DNA of 63,940 nt from Candidatus Merdivicinus intestinavium (lineage in GTDB: Bacteria > Bacillota > Clostridia > Oscillospirales > Ruminococcaceae). This document shows, in pieces, positions 24,787-33,497 of the stretch (its first letter is position 1; each line of letters begins with the position of its first letter). The notes beneath the pieces were generated by a model, which searched no databases, had not been told where the DNA came from, and saw only the letters and a program-made list of their open reading frames with translations. The position numbers and the translations under genes were made by a program. The stretch covers positions 1-63,940 of the forward strand of contig DVFM01000100.1 of the NCBI GenBank assembly GCA_018713245.1. Direction: 5' to 3'.

Positions 24787-26060
24787 GCCGGGGAACGGAC
24801 AAGCGGAGAGGATTTCGCTCTGCCCTTGCGGAAATGTCCCACGACCTGCGGATCTTCCTGAAATGGACCGGCATTTCGGTGCTGTGCGGGCTGCCGGTGG
24901 GGCTGGTGGGCGCTGTTTTTCACCATCTGGTGGAGGAGGCGACCCTGTTCCGGGAGGAACATCGGTGGATCATCTGGCTGCTGCCGGCGGCGGGGGTCCT
25001 GATCGCCTGGCTTTACCGGGCGGCCGGAATGGAGACGGACGGCGGCACCAACACGGTGCTGTCGTCGGTGCGGTCGGAAAAGGAGCTCCGCTTCCGGACG
25101 GCGCCGCTGATCTTCGCGGGCACCGTCCTCACCCACCTGTTCGGCGGTTCGGCGGGCCGGGAGGGGGCTGCCCTTCAGCTCGGCGGCAGCATCGGCGCCC
25201 AGCTGGGGCGCTGGCTGCGGCTGGACAGCCGGGACCGCCACATTATCACCCTCTGCGGCATGAGCGCCTGCTTCGCCGCCCTGTTCGGCACGCCGCTGAC
25301 GGCGGCGTTCTTCGCCATGGAGGTGGTCAGCGTCGGGCTCATGTACTACACGGCCATTGTGCCCTGCCTTTTTTCCGCCCTGATCGGCGCGGGCATTGCG
25401 GGGCAGCTGGGCGCGGTCCCCACCTCCTTTGCCGTTGGGGAGATTCCGGCGCTGTCGCTGGCGTCGGCGGCCCAGGCCGCCGGGATGGGGATACTCTGCG
25501 CCGGGGTGAGCATCCTGTTCTGCACCGCCATCCACATGACCGGCCATCAGATGAAAAAGCTGCTGCCCAACTCCCTGGTCCGGGCGGCCGCAGGCGGCGC
25601 GCTGGTAGCCGCGGCGGCATTCCTGCTGGGGACGACGGATTATAACGGCGCGGGAATGGACGTCGTCGCCCGGGCGCTGGCCGGGGAGGCCAGGCCGGAG
25701 GCGTTTCTGCTGAAAATCCTGTTCACGGCGGTGACGCTGGGGGCCGGGTTCCGGGGCGGCGAGATTGTGCCCGTCTTCTTTGCGGGAGCCACCTTCGGCT
25801 GCGCAGCGGGCCCTCTGCTGGGCCTGCCCGCCGGGTTCGGCGGAGCGCTGGGCATTGCCGCCCTCTTCTGCGGGGTGGTGAACTGCCCGCTGTCCAGCCT
25901 GCTGCTCTGCCTGGAGCTGTTCGGCGGAGAGGGGATGCCGCTGTTCGCGGTGGCAATTGCGGTGTCCTATCTGCTGTCGGGGTATTTCGGGCTGTACAGC
26001 AGCCAGCGGTTCTACTATTCCAAAACCGAACAGATGCGGGTGCGCTGGTCCGCATGGTAA
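24783..26060 (+). CDS. CLC-family anion transporter, possibly fluoride-type (CLC-F)
   Basis: 425 residues with about ten hydrophobic segments typical of CLC proteins. The central filter motif is FGGSAGREGAALQLGGSIG near 120-138, including the gating Glu. FRGGEIVPVFFAGATFG lies near 325-341. The first anion-binding motif GSGIP of chloride CLCs is absent (GGTNTVLSSV instead), as in fluoride-exporting CLC-F proteins. No CBS domains follow. No crcB-type riboswitch was seen upstream. It is coupled to the PHP gene by ATGA. Family is sure, anion specificity is inference. Confidence 0.87.
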   Translation: MSRGTDKRRGFRSALAEMSHDLRIFLKWTGISVLCGLPVGLVGAVFHHLVEEATLFREEHRWIIWLLPAAGVLIAWLYRAAGMETDGGTNTVLSSVRSEKELRFRTAPLIFAGTVLTHLFGGSAGREGAALQLGGSIGAQLGRWLRLDSRDRHIITLCGMSACFAALFGTPLTAAFFAMEVVSVGLMYYTAIVPCLFSALIGAGIAGQLGAVPTSFAVGEIPALSLASAAQAAGMGILCAGVSILFCTAIHMTGHQMKKLLPNSLVRAAAGGALVAAAAFLLGTTDYNGAGMDVVARALAGEARPEAFLLKILFTAVTLGAGFRGGEIVPVFFAGATFGCAAGPLLGLPAGFGGALGIAALFCGVVNCPLSSLLLCLELFGGEGMPLFAVAIAVSYLLSGYFGLYSSQRFYYSKTEQMRVRWSAW

Positions 26061-26119
26061 GGCAATTTTTTGATTGATATGAAAAATTATACCATATGTA
26101 TAGAGAAGGGAGTCCCACT

Positions 26120-27001
26120 ATGGCAAAACTGATTCACGCAATGTCCGGGGACGGCTCGGTGATGGCGCTGGCCATCCGTTCCACCGATATCGTTTCCCGG
26201 ATTGAACAAATCCACAAAACCTCCGCGGTGGTCACGGCTGCTCTGGGCCGGCTGGCGACGGCGGCTTCCATGATGGGGGTGATGCTCAAAGGGGAAGGGG
26301 ATTCCCTGACCCTGCGGGTGGACGGCGGCGGCCCCGCCGGGACCCTCATTGCCGTGGCGGACAGCGCCGGCTGCGTCAAGGCGTATGTCCAGAACCCGGT
26401 GGTGGAGCTTCCCCTCAACGCCCGGGGCAAGCTGGACGTGGCGGGCGCTGTGGGCCGGGAGGGGTACCTGAGCGTCATCAAGGATCTGGGCCTGAAGGAG
26501 CCCTACAGCGGCCAGGTGCCCCTGATTTCCGGGGAACTGGCCGAGGATGTCACCAATTACTATGCCACCAGCGAACAGACACCCACCAGCTGCGGCCTGG
26601 GGGTTCTGGTCAACCCGGACCTGACCGTCCGGGCAGCAGGCGGTTTTTTGGTGCAGCTGCTGCCCAACGCGGCGGACGCCACGGTGGAGCGGCTGGAGCA
26701 GAACGTCCGCGCCATTCCGCCGGTTTCCAGCCTGATTGACCGCGGGATGGAGCCGGAGGAAATCTGCCGGATGCTGCTGGAGGGGCTGGACCCGGTGATT
26801 CTGGACGAGTTTGCGCCGGAATACCGCTGCGACTGCAGCCGGGAACGGGTGGAGCGCGCCGTCCTGAGCCTGGGCAAGGACCAGCTGGATGAGCTCATCA
26901 GCGAGGACCACGGCACCGAGGTGAGCTGCCATTTCTGCGGCAAGGCGTACCGGTTCAGCGAGGAGGAGCTCCGCGCCCTCCGGGACCGGGCGGTGCGGTA
27001 A
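26120..27001 (+). CDS. hslO: Hsp33 redox-regulated chaperone
   Basis: 293 residues, the usual Hsp33 length. The N-terminal substrate-binding domain starts KLIHAMSGDGSVMALAI. The C-terminal redox switch has CDC (near 238) and CHFC (near 271), the four zinc-binding cysteines that oxidise to activate the holdase. SCGLGV near 155 is also typical. ATG at 26120 has a GAAGGGAG site. It is followed at 12 bases by ymdB. Confidence 0.97.
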   Translation: MAKLIHAMSGDGSVMALAIRSTDIVSRIEQIHKTSAVVTAALGRLATAASMMGVMLKGEGDSLTLRVDGGGPAGTLIAVADSAGCVKAYVQNPVVELPLNARGKLDVAGAVGREGYLSVIKDLGLKEPYSGQVPLISGELAEDVTNYYATSEQTPTSCGLGVLVNPDLTVRAAGGFLVQLLPNAADATVERLEQNVRAIPPVSSLIDRGMEPEEICRMLLEGLDPVILDEFAPEYRCDCSRERVERAVLSLGKDQLDELISEDHGTEVSCHFCGKAYRFSEEELRALRDRAVR

Positions 27002-27013
27002 GGAGGAGCGGAT

Positions 27014-27784
27014 ATGCGGGTACTGATGATCGGCGATGTGGTGAGCCAGCCCGGCTGCGAGTTTCTGCGGAAGGTGCTGCCCGCCTTCAAGAAGCAGGAG
27101 CTGGTGGACGTGGTAATCTGCAACGGCGAAAATTCGGCGGTGGGCAACGGCATTCTGCCCCATTCGGCCGACTACCTTTTTGACAGCGGCGTGGACGTCA
27201 TCACCGGCGGGAACCACAGCCTCCGCCGCCGGGAAATCCAGGATTACCTGGACGACCACCCCAACCTCCTGCGTCCGGCCAACTATCCCGGGGAGTGCTA
27301 CGGGCAGGGCTGGTGCAGGCTGGACCTTGGCAGCTGCACGCTGCTGGTGATCAGCCTGCTGGGGCAGGTGTACATGGAGCCCATCGGCAGCCCCTTTGCC
27401 TGCGCCGACGCCATCCTGGAGAAGGAAACGGCGGATTTTGTCCTGGTGGATTTCCACGCGGAGGCCACCGGGGAAAAGATGGCGCTGGGTTACTACCTGG
27501 ACGGCCGCGTTTCGGCGGTGGCGGGGACCCACACCCATGTCCAGACGGCGGACGAAACCATTCTCCCGGGCGGCACCGCCTATATCTCCGACCTGGGAAT
27601 GACCGGCCCCATCCGCTCCATTCTGGGGGTGAAGCCGGAGAATATCCTGCGCAGAATGACCACCTATCTGCCCACCCGGTTCGAGGTTCCCGGCAATGTC
27701 CCGTGTAAATTGGAGGGAATTGTACTGGATCTGGACAAAAAAACTGGGAAATGTATAAAAATTCGGCGAATCCGTTTGTTGTAA
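27014..27784 (+). CDS. ymdB: YmdB-family metallophosphoesterase
   Basis: 256 residues of the YmdB (TIGR00282-like) family, which includes 2',3'-cAMP/cGMP phosphodiesterases. Motifs: MIGDVVSQPG at the N-terminus, CNGENSAVGNGI, TGGNHSLRRREI, DFHAEATGEKMALGYYLDG and AGTHTHVQTADE. In Bacillus ymdB affects biofilm and sporulation decisions and lies near rny and spoVS. Here spoVS follows directly (114-base gap). TAAGGAGGAGCGGAT precedes the ATG. Confidence 0.95.
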   Translation: MRVLMIGDVVSQPGCEFLRKVLPAFKKQELVDVVICNGENSAVGNGILPHSADYLFDSGVDVITGGNHSLRRREIQDYLDDHPNLLRPANYPGECYGQGWCRLDLGSCTLLVISLLGQVYMEPIGSPFACADAILEKETADFVLVDFHAEATGEKMALGYYLDGRVSAVAGTHTHVQTADETILPGGTAYISDLGMTGPIRSILGVKPENILRRMTTYLPTRFEVPGNVPCKLEGIVLDLDKKTGKCIKIRRIRLL

Positions 27785-27808
27785 ACTTACCAAAACACCC
27801 GGAAGATA

Positions 27809-27837
27809 TTGAAAATTTTGTAGATATAGATTATAAT
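27809..27837 (+). promoter_or_regulatory. Promoter of spoVS
   Basis: TTGAAA (27809-27814), 17-base spacer, perfect TATAAT (27832-27837). This is a sigma-A type promoter. I could not fit a sigma-H pattern, which drives spoVS in Bacillus. Confidence 0.75.
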
Positions 27838-27898
27838 AAAAGCAAGGAAATCATGTTTGATTGCCCTGCTTTGACAAAATTTTCGGGGGGATTCTGGA

Positions 27899-28159
27899 AT
27901 GGATGTTCTCAAAGTTTCGACAAAATCAACACCAAATTCCGTAGCTGGAGCAATTGCAGGAGTCATTCGGGAAAAAGGTTCCGTTGAAATTCAAGCGATC
28001 GGCGCAGGAGCCGCCAACCAGGCAGTAAAAGCGGTGGCGATTGCGCGAGGATATCTGGCGCCAGCCGGAATTGACCTCGTCTGCATACCGGCATTCGCCA
28101 ATGTGGAGATTGACGGCGCAGAGCGGACGGCCATCAAGCTGATTGTAGAGCCGCGCTGA
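27899..28159 (+). CDS. spoVS: Stage V sporulation protein S
   Basis: 86 residues, near-identical in outline to SpoVS/Alba-related proteins: LKVSTKSTPNSVAGAIAGVIRE, then QAIGAGAANQAVKAVAIARGYL and CIPAFANVEIDGAERTAIKLIVEPR. It is required for septation timing and coat assembly in Bacillus. ATG follows GGGGGGATTCTGGA. Own promoter and terminator, so it is monocistronic. Confidence 0.97.
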   Translation: MDVLKVSTKSTPNSVAGAIAGVIREKGSVEIQAIGAGAANQAVKAVAIARGYLAPAGIDLVCIPAFANVEIDGAERTAIKLIVEPR

Positions 28160-28160
28160 A

Positions 28161-28202
28161 AAATCCCGGCCTTCCTTTCACGGAGGGCCGGGATTTTATT
28201 TT
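28161..28202. terminator. Strong bidirectional terminator
   Basis: AAATCCCGGCCTTCC pairs with GGAGGGCCGGGATTT, with a T-rich tail on the plus strand and A-rich flank on the other. It separates convergent spoVS and glgP. Confidence 0.88.
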
Positions 28203-28214
28203 GCCTGCGGCAGA

Positions 28215-30617
28215 TTACTGGTTGCTCCAGATGTGGTCCACATATTCCTGAACCGCACGGTCGGCGGAGAAATAGCCCGCGCCCGCGATGTTCAGCAGGG
28301 ACATCCGGTTCCAGGTTTCCGCATCCCGGTAGACGTCGCCCACATGGGCCTGCATCTGCCGGTAGCTGTCGAAGTCTGCCAGGGACATATAGGTGTCGCT
28401 GTTGAGGAGGTATTCCCGGATGGAGTCGAAATTCTTGCCGTCCAGGCCGCCGTCCCGCACAAAATCCAGGACCTCCCGGATATGGGGGTCGGACTCGTAC
28501 AGGCCGCGGGGATTGTAGCCGTTGAGGCGGGTCTGGTTCACCTGGTCGGTGTCCATGCCGAAGATGAAGATGTTGTCCGGGCCCACCTGGTTGTAAATTT
28601 CGATGTTGGCGCCGTCCATGGTGCCCAGGGTCAGGGCGCCGTTAAGCATCATCTTCATGTTGCCGGTGCCGGAAGCCTCCTTGCCGGCCTGGGAAATCTG
28701 CTCGCTGATTTCCGCCGCCGGATAGATCATCTCCGCCAGGGAAACTTTGTAGTCGGCCAGGAAAATGACCTTCAGCATGCCCTTCACGGCGGGGTCGCGG
28801 TTGATGACGTCGCCCAGGGCGCAGATAAAGCGGATGATCTCCTTGGCCATATAGTATCCGGGGGACGCTTTGGCGCCGAAGAGGAAGGTGCGGGGCTGGA
28901 TGGTCAGGCCGTGGTTCTTGATCTGCAAATACAGGTGGCAGATGTGGAGGGCGTTCATCAGCTGGCGCTTGTACTCGTGGAGCCGCTTTACCTGCACGTC
29001 AAAGAGGGAGGAGGGGTCCACGTTGATGCCGTTGGCGGTGGAAATATACTTGGCCAGCCGCTTCTTGTTCTCCAGCTTGATGTCCGCCAGTTTCCGGAGG
29101 ACCGCCGAATCGTCCGCGAAATCCCGGAGCTTTGCCAACTGGTCCCAGTCGTGGACAAACCCGTCCCCGATGAGCTCGGTGATATAATCGGAAAGCAGGG
29201 GATTGTCCTGGCAGAGCCAGCGGCGGGACGCAATGCCGTTGGTGACGTTGGTCAGCTTGCCGGGGAAGATGTCGTTGTAGTCCTTGAACAGGTCGTTTTT
29301 GAGAATATCGGAGTGCAGGGCGGAAACGCCGTTGACCGAATAGCAGGCCACCACGCAGAGGTTGGCCATCCGGACCTGGTTGTCGCCGATAATGGCCATG
29401 GAGGAAAGCTGGCCCCGCTTTTCCGGGTGGAAGTCAAAGACGTCCTTGCAGAAGCGGCGGTTGATTTCCTTGATAATGCTGGTGATGCGGGGGAGATGCT
29501 GCTCAAACAGCCCCAGGTCCCAGCGCTCCAGCGCTTCGCTCATGACGGTGTGGTTGGTGTAGGCCAGGGTGCGGCAGGTGAGCTCCCAGGCCGTCTCCCA
29601 CTCGTAGCCGCACTCGTCCAGCAGGATGCGCATCAGCTCGGGGACGCAGAGGGCGGGGTGGGTGTCATTGATGTGGATGACCGCCTTTTCGGGGAGGTTA
29701 TCCAGGGTGGGGTTGTTGCGCAGGTGCTCCCGGATGATGGTCTGGAGGGAGGCGCTGACGAAGAAATACTGCTGTTTCAGCCGCAGCCGCTTGCCCTCGA
29801 TGTGGTCGTCGGCGGGATAAAGGACCTTGGAGATGGACTCCGCCTTGGCGTCCTCCTCCATGGATTTGACATATTCTCCGCGGGAGAAGGTGTGCATGTC
29901 AAAGCTCTGGGAGGTGGGAGCCTCCGCCCGCCAAAGACGCAGGCAGTTGACCGTTTTGCTGTCCTTGCCGGAGATCATCAGGTCGTAGGGGACGGCGCGG
30001 ACGGTATAGTAGTCGCGGTGGATGGTGGTCAGGCCGTGTTCGTCCCACTTCTCCTCCACATGGCCGTCAAAGTGGATTTCCATGGCCTCGTCGTTGCGGG
30101 GGGTCAGCCAGTAGCCGCCCAGCTCCAGCCAGTCGTCGGGGAATTCCATCTGCCAGCCGTCGACGATCTTCTGGCGGAAAATGCCGAACTCATAGCGGAT
30201 GGAAAAGCCGGTGAAGGGGTATTCCAGGGTGGTGGCGGCGTCCATATAGCAGCTGGCGAGCCGCCCCAGGCCGCCGTTGCCCAGGCCGGGGTCCGGTTCC
30301 ATATCGTAAATTGTTTCCAGGTCAAAGCCCAGCTCGGAAACCGCCTGCTTCATGGCGGACTCCATGTTCAGGTTGTAGAGGTTGTTGCGCAGGGAGCGGC
30401 CCACCAGGAATTCCATGGACATGTAATAGATGCGCTTTTTATCGTTCTGTTTCAGGGAATCCAGATAGTCGGCGCGTTTTCTGGACAGGTAGGACTGAAC
30501 AACAGTCAGCACGGAGCCGTACATCTGGCGGTCAGTCGCGTCCTCAGGGGAATAGCCGTAGTTGGTTTTCAGGGTCTGAATCAATTCATCCTTCAGAGTT
30601 GAGACGGATGGATTCAT
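28215..30617 (-). CDS. glgP: Glycogen/starch/maltodextrin phosphorylase
   Basis: 800 residues of GT35 phosphorylase, releasing glucose-1-phosphate from alpha-1,4-glucan chain ends. The PLP-lysine motif EASGTGNMKMMLNGALTLGT lies near residues 650-670. The N-terminal MSMEFLVGRSLRNNL and GNGGLGRLASCYMDA motifs and KRLHEYKRQ are all present. ATG at 30617 is used because GGAAAGGAG lies eight bases upstream; an ATG at 30638 is less supported. It has its own promoter and is separated from glgA by a terminator. Confidence 0.97.
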   Translation of the reverse strand: MNPSVSTLKDELIQTLKTNYGYSPEDATDRQMYGSVLTVVQSYLSRKRADYLDSLKQNDKKRIYYMSMEFLVGRSLRNNLYNLNMESAMKQAVSELGFDLETIYDMEPDPGLGNGGLGRLASCYMDAATTLEYPFTGFSIRYEFGIFRQKIVDGWQMEFPDDWLELGGYWLTPRNDEAMEIHFDGHVEEKWDEHGLTTIHRDYYTVRAVPYDLMISGKDSKTVNCLRLWRAEAPTSQSFDMHTFSRGEYVKSMEEDAKAESISKVLYPADDHIEGKRLRLKQQYFFVSASLQTIIREHLRNNPTLDNLPEKAVIHINDTHPALCVPELMRILLDECGYEWETAWELTCRTLAYTNHTVMSEALERWDLGLFEQHLPRITSIIKEINRRFCKDVFDFHPEKRGQLSSMAIIGDNQVRMANLCVVACYSVNGVSALHSDILKNDLFKDYNDIFPGKLTNVTNGIASRRWLCQDNPLLSDYITELIGDGFVHDWDQLAKLRDFADDSAVLRKLADIKLENKKRLAKYISTANGINVDPSSLFDVQVKRLHEYKRQLMNALHICHLYLQIKNHGLTIQPRTFLFGAKASPGYYMAKEIIRFICALGDVINRDPAVKGMLKVIFLADYKVSLAEMIYPAAEISEQISQAGKEASGTGNMKMMLNGALTLGTMDGANIEIYNQVGPDNIFIFGMDTDQVNQTRLNGYNPRGLYESDPHIREVLDFVRDGGLDGKNFDSIREYLLNSDTYMSLADFDSYRQMQAHVGDVYRDAETWNRMSLLNIAGAGYFSADRAVQEYVDHIWSNQ

Positions 30618-30683
30618 GTAGCAATCTCCTTTCCTCATGCAAAAATGCGCTTCACAAAATTGTGCACAATCATATACACTTTT

Positions 30684-30712
30684 ATTTTACTATATTTTTC
30701 CCCGGAAAACAA
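30684..30712 (-). promoter_or_regulatory. Promoter of glgP
   Basis: Minus strand TTGTTT (30707-30712), 17-base spacer, TAAAAT (30684-30689); leader about 60 bases. Confidence 0.65.
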
Positions 30713-30787
30713 TAGAGAATCAGCCGAGAAACAATCTCGTGAAATTTGATTTTTATCGGATTTGTCTGGATATTTCCGCCGAAGGGC

Positions 30788-30819
30788 GCAAAAAAGCCGG
30801 TCCCATTGCGGGACCGGCC
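30788..30819 (-). terminator. Terminator of the glgB-like/C/D/A operon
   Basis: Minus strand stem GCCGGTCCC / GGGACCGGC followed by TTTTTTG, 11 bases after the glgA stop. Confidence 0.85.
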
Positions 30820-30829
30820 TGCGGGAAAG

Positions 30830-32248
30830 CTACAGGCTTTCGTACAGTTCTCTGTATTCCTCCGCCGATGCATTCCAGGAATAATCCCCGGACATGGCGT
30901 TGAGCATGATGGCCTTGCGCTGTTCCTTGTCCTTCCAGATGTCGATGGCGCGCCGGATGGCGTCCAGCATATCGCCGGCGTTGAAGGACTGGAAGGTGAC
31001 GCCGGTGCCTTCGCCCGTCTCCGGGTTGAAGGGGATGACGGTGTCCTTGAGGCCGCCCACCGCGTGGACCACCGGGATGGTGCCGTAGCGCATGGCGATC
31101 ATCTGGGCCAGGCCGCAGGGCTCCGACTTGGAGGGCATGAGGAAGATGTCCGCCCCGGCGTAGATCCGCTGGGCCAGGGGGGCCGAGAATTTAATCATCG
31201 CGCGGAACTTGTCGTGATAGGTGTAGTCGCAGTATTTGAAGTAGTTTTCATAATCGGCGTACCCGTTGCCCAGAACGACAACCTGAACGTCCATTTCCAT
31301 CAGCTCCGCCAAAATGGGCTCGAACAGGTCGATGCCCTTCTGGGGTGTTAAGCGGGTGACCAGGCCCAGCACCGGCACGTTGGGCAGCTCCGGCAGACCC
31401 ACTTCCTGCTGAAGGGCTTTTTTGTCAAAACGCTTGCTGCCCCGGGTCTTGACGGAGTAGTTGGTTTTGATGTTGGCGTCGGTTTCCGGGTTGAAAAGCT
31501 CGGTGTCGATGCCGTTGACGATGCCGTGGAGCTTGTACTTCCGCGCCTCCAGGATGGGATGCAGCCCGAAGGAGAAGTAGGGGTCCAGGATTTCTTCGGC
31601 GTAGGTGCGGGAAACGGTGGTGACGATGTTGGAGCACTCGATGGCGCCTTTCATCAGGTTGATGCAGCCGTCAAATTCCAGCAGCGACCGCTGGGAAGGG
31701 TAGATGCCGAAAACCGATTCCAGGATGGACATGTCGTATTTCCCCTGGAACTCGATGTTGTGGATGGAAAAGACGGTTTTGATGGAGCCGTAGCCCGGGA
31801 TGGAGCGGTACTGGGTGTCCAGATAGACGGGGACCAGGGCGGTGTGCCAGTCGTTGGCGTGGATAATGTCCGGGAAAAAGTCAATCTGGGGCAGAATCTC
31901 CAGCACGGCTTTGGAGAAGAAAGCAAAGCGCTCCGCGTCGTCAAATTCGCCGTAGGTGCCGCCGCGCTTGAAGTACTGCTCGTTGTCGATGAGGTAATAG
32001 GTGACGCCGTCCGCCTGGGCGGAGAAGATGCCGCAGTAGCAGGACCGCCAGCCCAGGGAGAAGTAAAAGAACTTTTCAAATTTGCACATATCCCGCATTT
32101 TCTGCGCCATCACGGAGTACATGGGGATGACAACGCGGGCGTCGATTCCCTTTTTCACCAGCTCCTTCGGAAGGGCGCCCATGACGTCGCCCAGGCCGCC
32201 CACCTTGATAAAGGGCAGCGCTTCGCTGGCAGCAAACAGGATTTTCAT
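30830..32248 (-). CDS. glgA: Glycogen synthase (ADP-glucose type)
   Basis: 472 residues, GT5 glycosyltransferase that elongates alpha-1,4-glucan from ADP-glucose. The donor motif KVGGLGDVMGALPKEL lies near residues 15-30, and the C-terminal nucleotide-binding region has MPSKSEPCGLAQMIAMRYGTIPVVHAVGGLKDTV. ATG at 32248 (MKILFAASEALPF) has GAGAAAGAGG at seven bases; an upstream ATG at 32326 would add an unrelated Pro/Gly-rich tail. Confidence 0.97.
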   Translation of the reverse strand: MKILFAASEALPFIKVGGLGDVMGALPKELVKKGIDARVVIPMYSVMAQKMRDMCKFEKFFYFSLGWRSCYCGIFSAQADGVTYYLIDNEQYFKRGGTYGEFDDAERFAFFSKAVLEILPQIDFFPDIIHANDWHTALVPVYLDTQYRSIPGYGSIKTVFSIHNIEFQGKYDMSILESVFGIYPSQRSLLEFDGCINLMKGAIECSNIVTTVSRTYAEEILDPYFSFGLHPILEARKYKLHGIVNGIDTELFNPETDANIKTNYSVKTRGSKRFDKKALQQEVGLPELPNVPVLGLVTRLTPQKGIDLFEPILAELMEMDVQVVVLGNGYADYENYFKYCDYTYHDKFRAMIKFSAPLAQRIYAGADIFLMPSKSEPCGLAQMIAMRYGTIPVVHAVGGLKDTVIPFNPETGEGTGVTFQSFNAGDMLDAIRRAIDIWKDKEQRKAIMLNAMSGDYSWNASAEEYRELYESL

Positions 32249-32281
32249 ACGCAAACCTCTTTCTCCGCCGCAATCAGGATG

Positions 32282-32320
32282 GCAAAGCGGGCCCCGCGGC
32301 GGAAGGGGCCCGTTTGCAGA
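32282..32320. other. Intercistronic hairpin between glgD and glgA
   Basis: GCAAAGCGGGCCCC pairs with GGGGCCCGTTTGC. There is no T-run in the direction of transcription, so it may stabilise or process the mRNA rather than terminate it. Confidence 0.5.
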
Positions 32321-32329
32321 AGGCAAAGG

Positions 32330-33448
32330 TCAGACGGTCTGGCCCTTGGAAATGACATAGGGGTAGGTAGCGTAGCCGGAGAGGGTGTGGCCGTTGTTGA
32401 TGACAACGTCCTTGTCGATGATGACGCAGTTGAGGTGCGCCCCTTCCTTGACGGTGGTGTTCTGCATGATGATGCTGTTTTCCAGCACGGCGCCCTTTTC
32501 CACCACCACATCGCGGAAGATGATGCAGTTGCGGATTTCGCCGTCAATTTTGCAGCCGTCGGCCACCAGGGAGTTGGAAATCTTGCCGTCGAAGCCGTAG
32601 ATGGTGGGGACGGAGTTTTTCACCCGGGTGAGGATGGGCGTATCGGAATAGAACAGCTCCCGCCGGACTTCCGGGTCCAGCACCTTCATGCTGGCGTCGT
32701 AGTAATCCGACACCGTGTTGACCACGGCGGAAAATCCCTGGTGGGCAAAGGCGTAAACCTTCATTTTGCCGATGTTTTTGGTAATGAAATCGCGCTCCAG
32801 ATTGGTCCATCCGAAAGTATAGGCGCGGTCCAGCAGCGAAAGGAGCAGGCTCTTGCTCAGGACATAGACCCCGAACACCGTGTTCTGCGGCTCGGTGTGC
32901 TGGATGGTGGAGTAATAAGCGTCCTCCACGCGGCCGGAGGAATCCGTTTCCACCACCAGCCCGGTGTGGCTGGGACAGACTTTGGTCTGGTAGAGGAGGG
33001 TGATGTCCGCTTCGTTGTCAATATGGTAGTTGAGCAGGGACTTGAAGTCGATGTTCATGACCATGTTGGTGTCGGCCAGGATGATGTATTCCTGGTCCAC
33101 CTTTTCGATGTACCGCTTAACCGACAGCAGGGCTTCCACCTTGCTGTGGTTGCGGGTGCCGGCCGATTCGGCCTTGGTGAAGGGGGTGAGGATCTGAAGG
33201 CCGCCGCGCTTCCGGTCCAGGTCCCAGTCCTTGCCCCAGCCCACATGGTCCATCAGGGAGCCGTAATGCTCCTTGGTGATGACGCCGATGTCGTAAATGC
33301 GGGCCTTGACCAGGGAAGAGAGAACAAAGTCAATTAAGCGGTACCGCCCCGCGAAGGGGACGGTGGCGAGGGTGCGCTCGGCAGCCAGCTCGTTGGGGGA
33401 AGCCCCATAGCTTTCAGAAAACAGGATGCAGATAGCCTTTGATGTCAT
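32330..33448 (-). CDS. glgD: Glucose-1-phosphate adenylyltransferase, GlgD subunit
   Basis: 372 residues. A nucleotidyltransferase domain (N-terminus ... VPFAGRYRLIDFVLSSLVKARIYDIGVIT) is fused to a C-terminal left-handed beta-helix with hexapeptide-like repeats. Firmicute GlgD forms a mixed tetramer with GlgC and is regarded as a regulatory, poorly catalytic subunit. The N-terminus here indeed lacks the glycine-rich AGGxGxRL of GlgC (it reads ILFSESYGASPNEL). GGAGGTTCTACCGTC precedes the ATG. It follows glgC by 49 bases. Confidence 0.95.
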   Translation of the reverse strand: MTSKAICILFSESYGASPNELAAERTLATVPFAGRYRLIDFVLSSLVKARIYDIGVITKEHYGSLMDHVGWGKDWDLDRKRGGLQILTPFTKAESAGTRNHSKVEALLSVKRYIEKVDQEYIILADTNMVMNIDFKSLLNYHIDNEADITLLYQTKVCPSHTGLVVETDSSGRVEDAYYSTIQHTEPQNTVFGVYVLSKSLLLSLLDRAYTFGWTNLERDFITKNIGKMKVYAFAHQGFSAVVNTVSDYYDASMKVLDPEVRRELFYSDTPILTRVKNSVPTIYGFDGKISNSLVADGCKIDGEIRNCIIFRDVVVEKGAVLENSIIMQNTTVKEGAHLNCVIIDKDVVINNGHTLSGYATYPYVISKGQTV

Positions 33449-33497
33449 GACGGTAGAACCTCCATATCTTTTTAGATAGCCGGGATATTCCGGCGGG

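Noticed and set aside
28233..30602. 789-codon plus-strand open frame
   Set aside because: Antisense to glgP, which has intact motifs.
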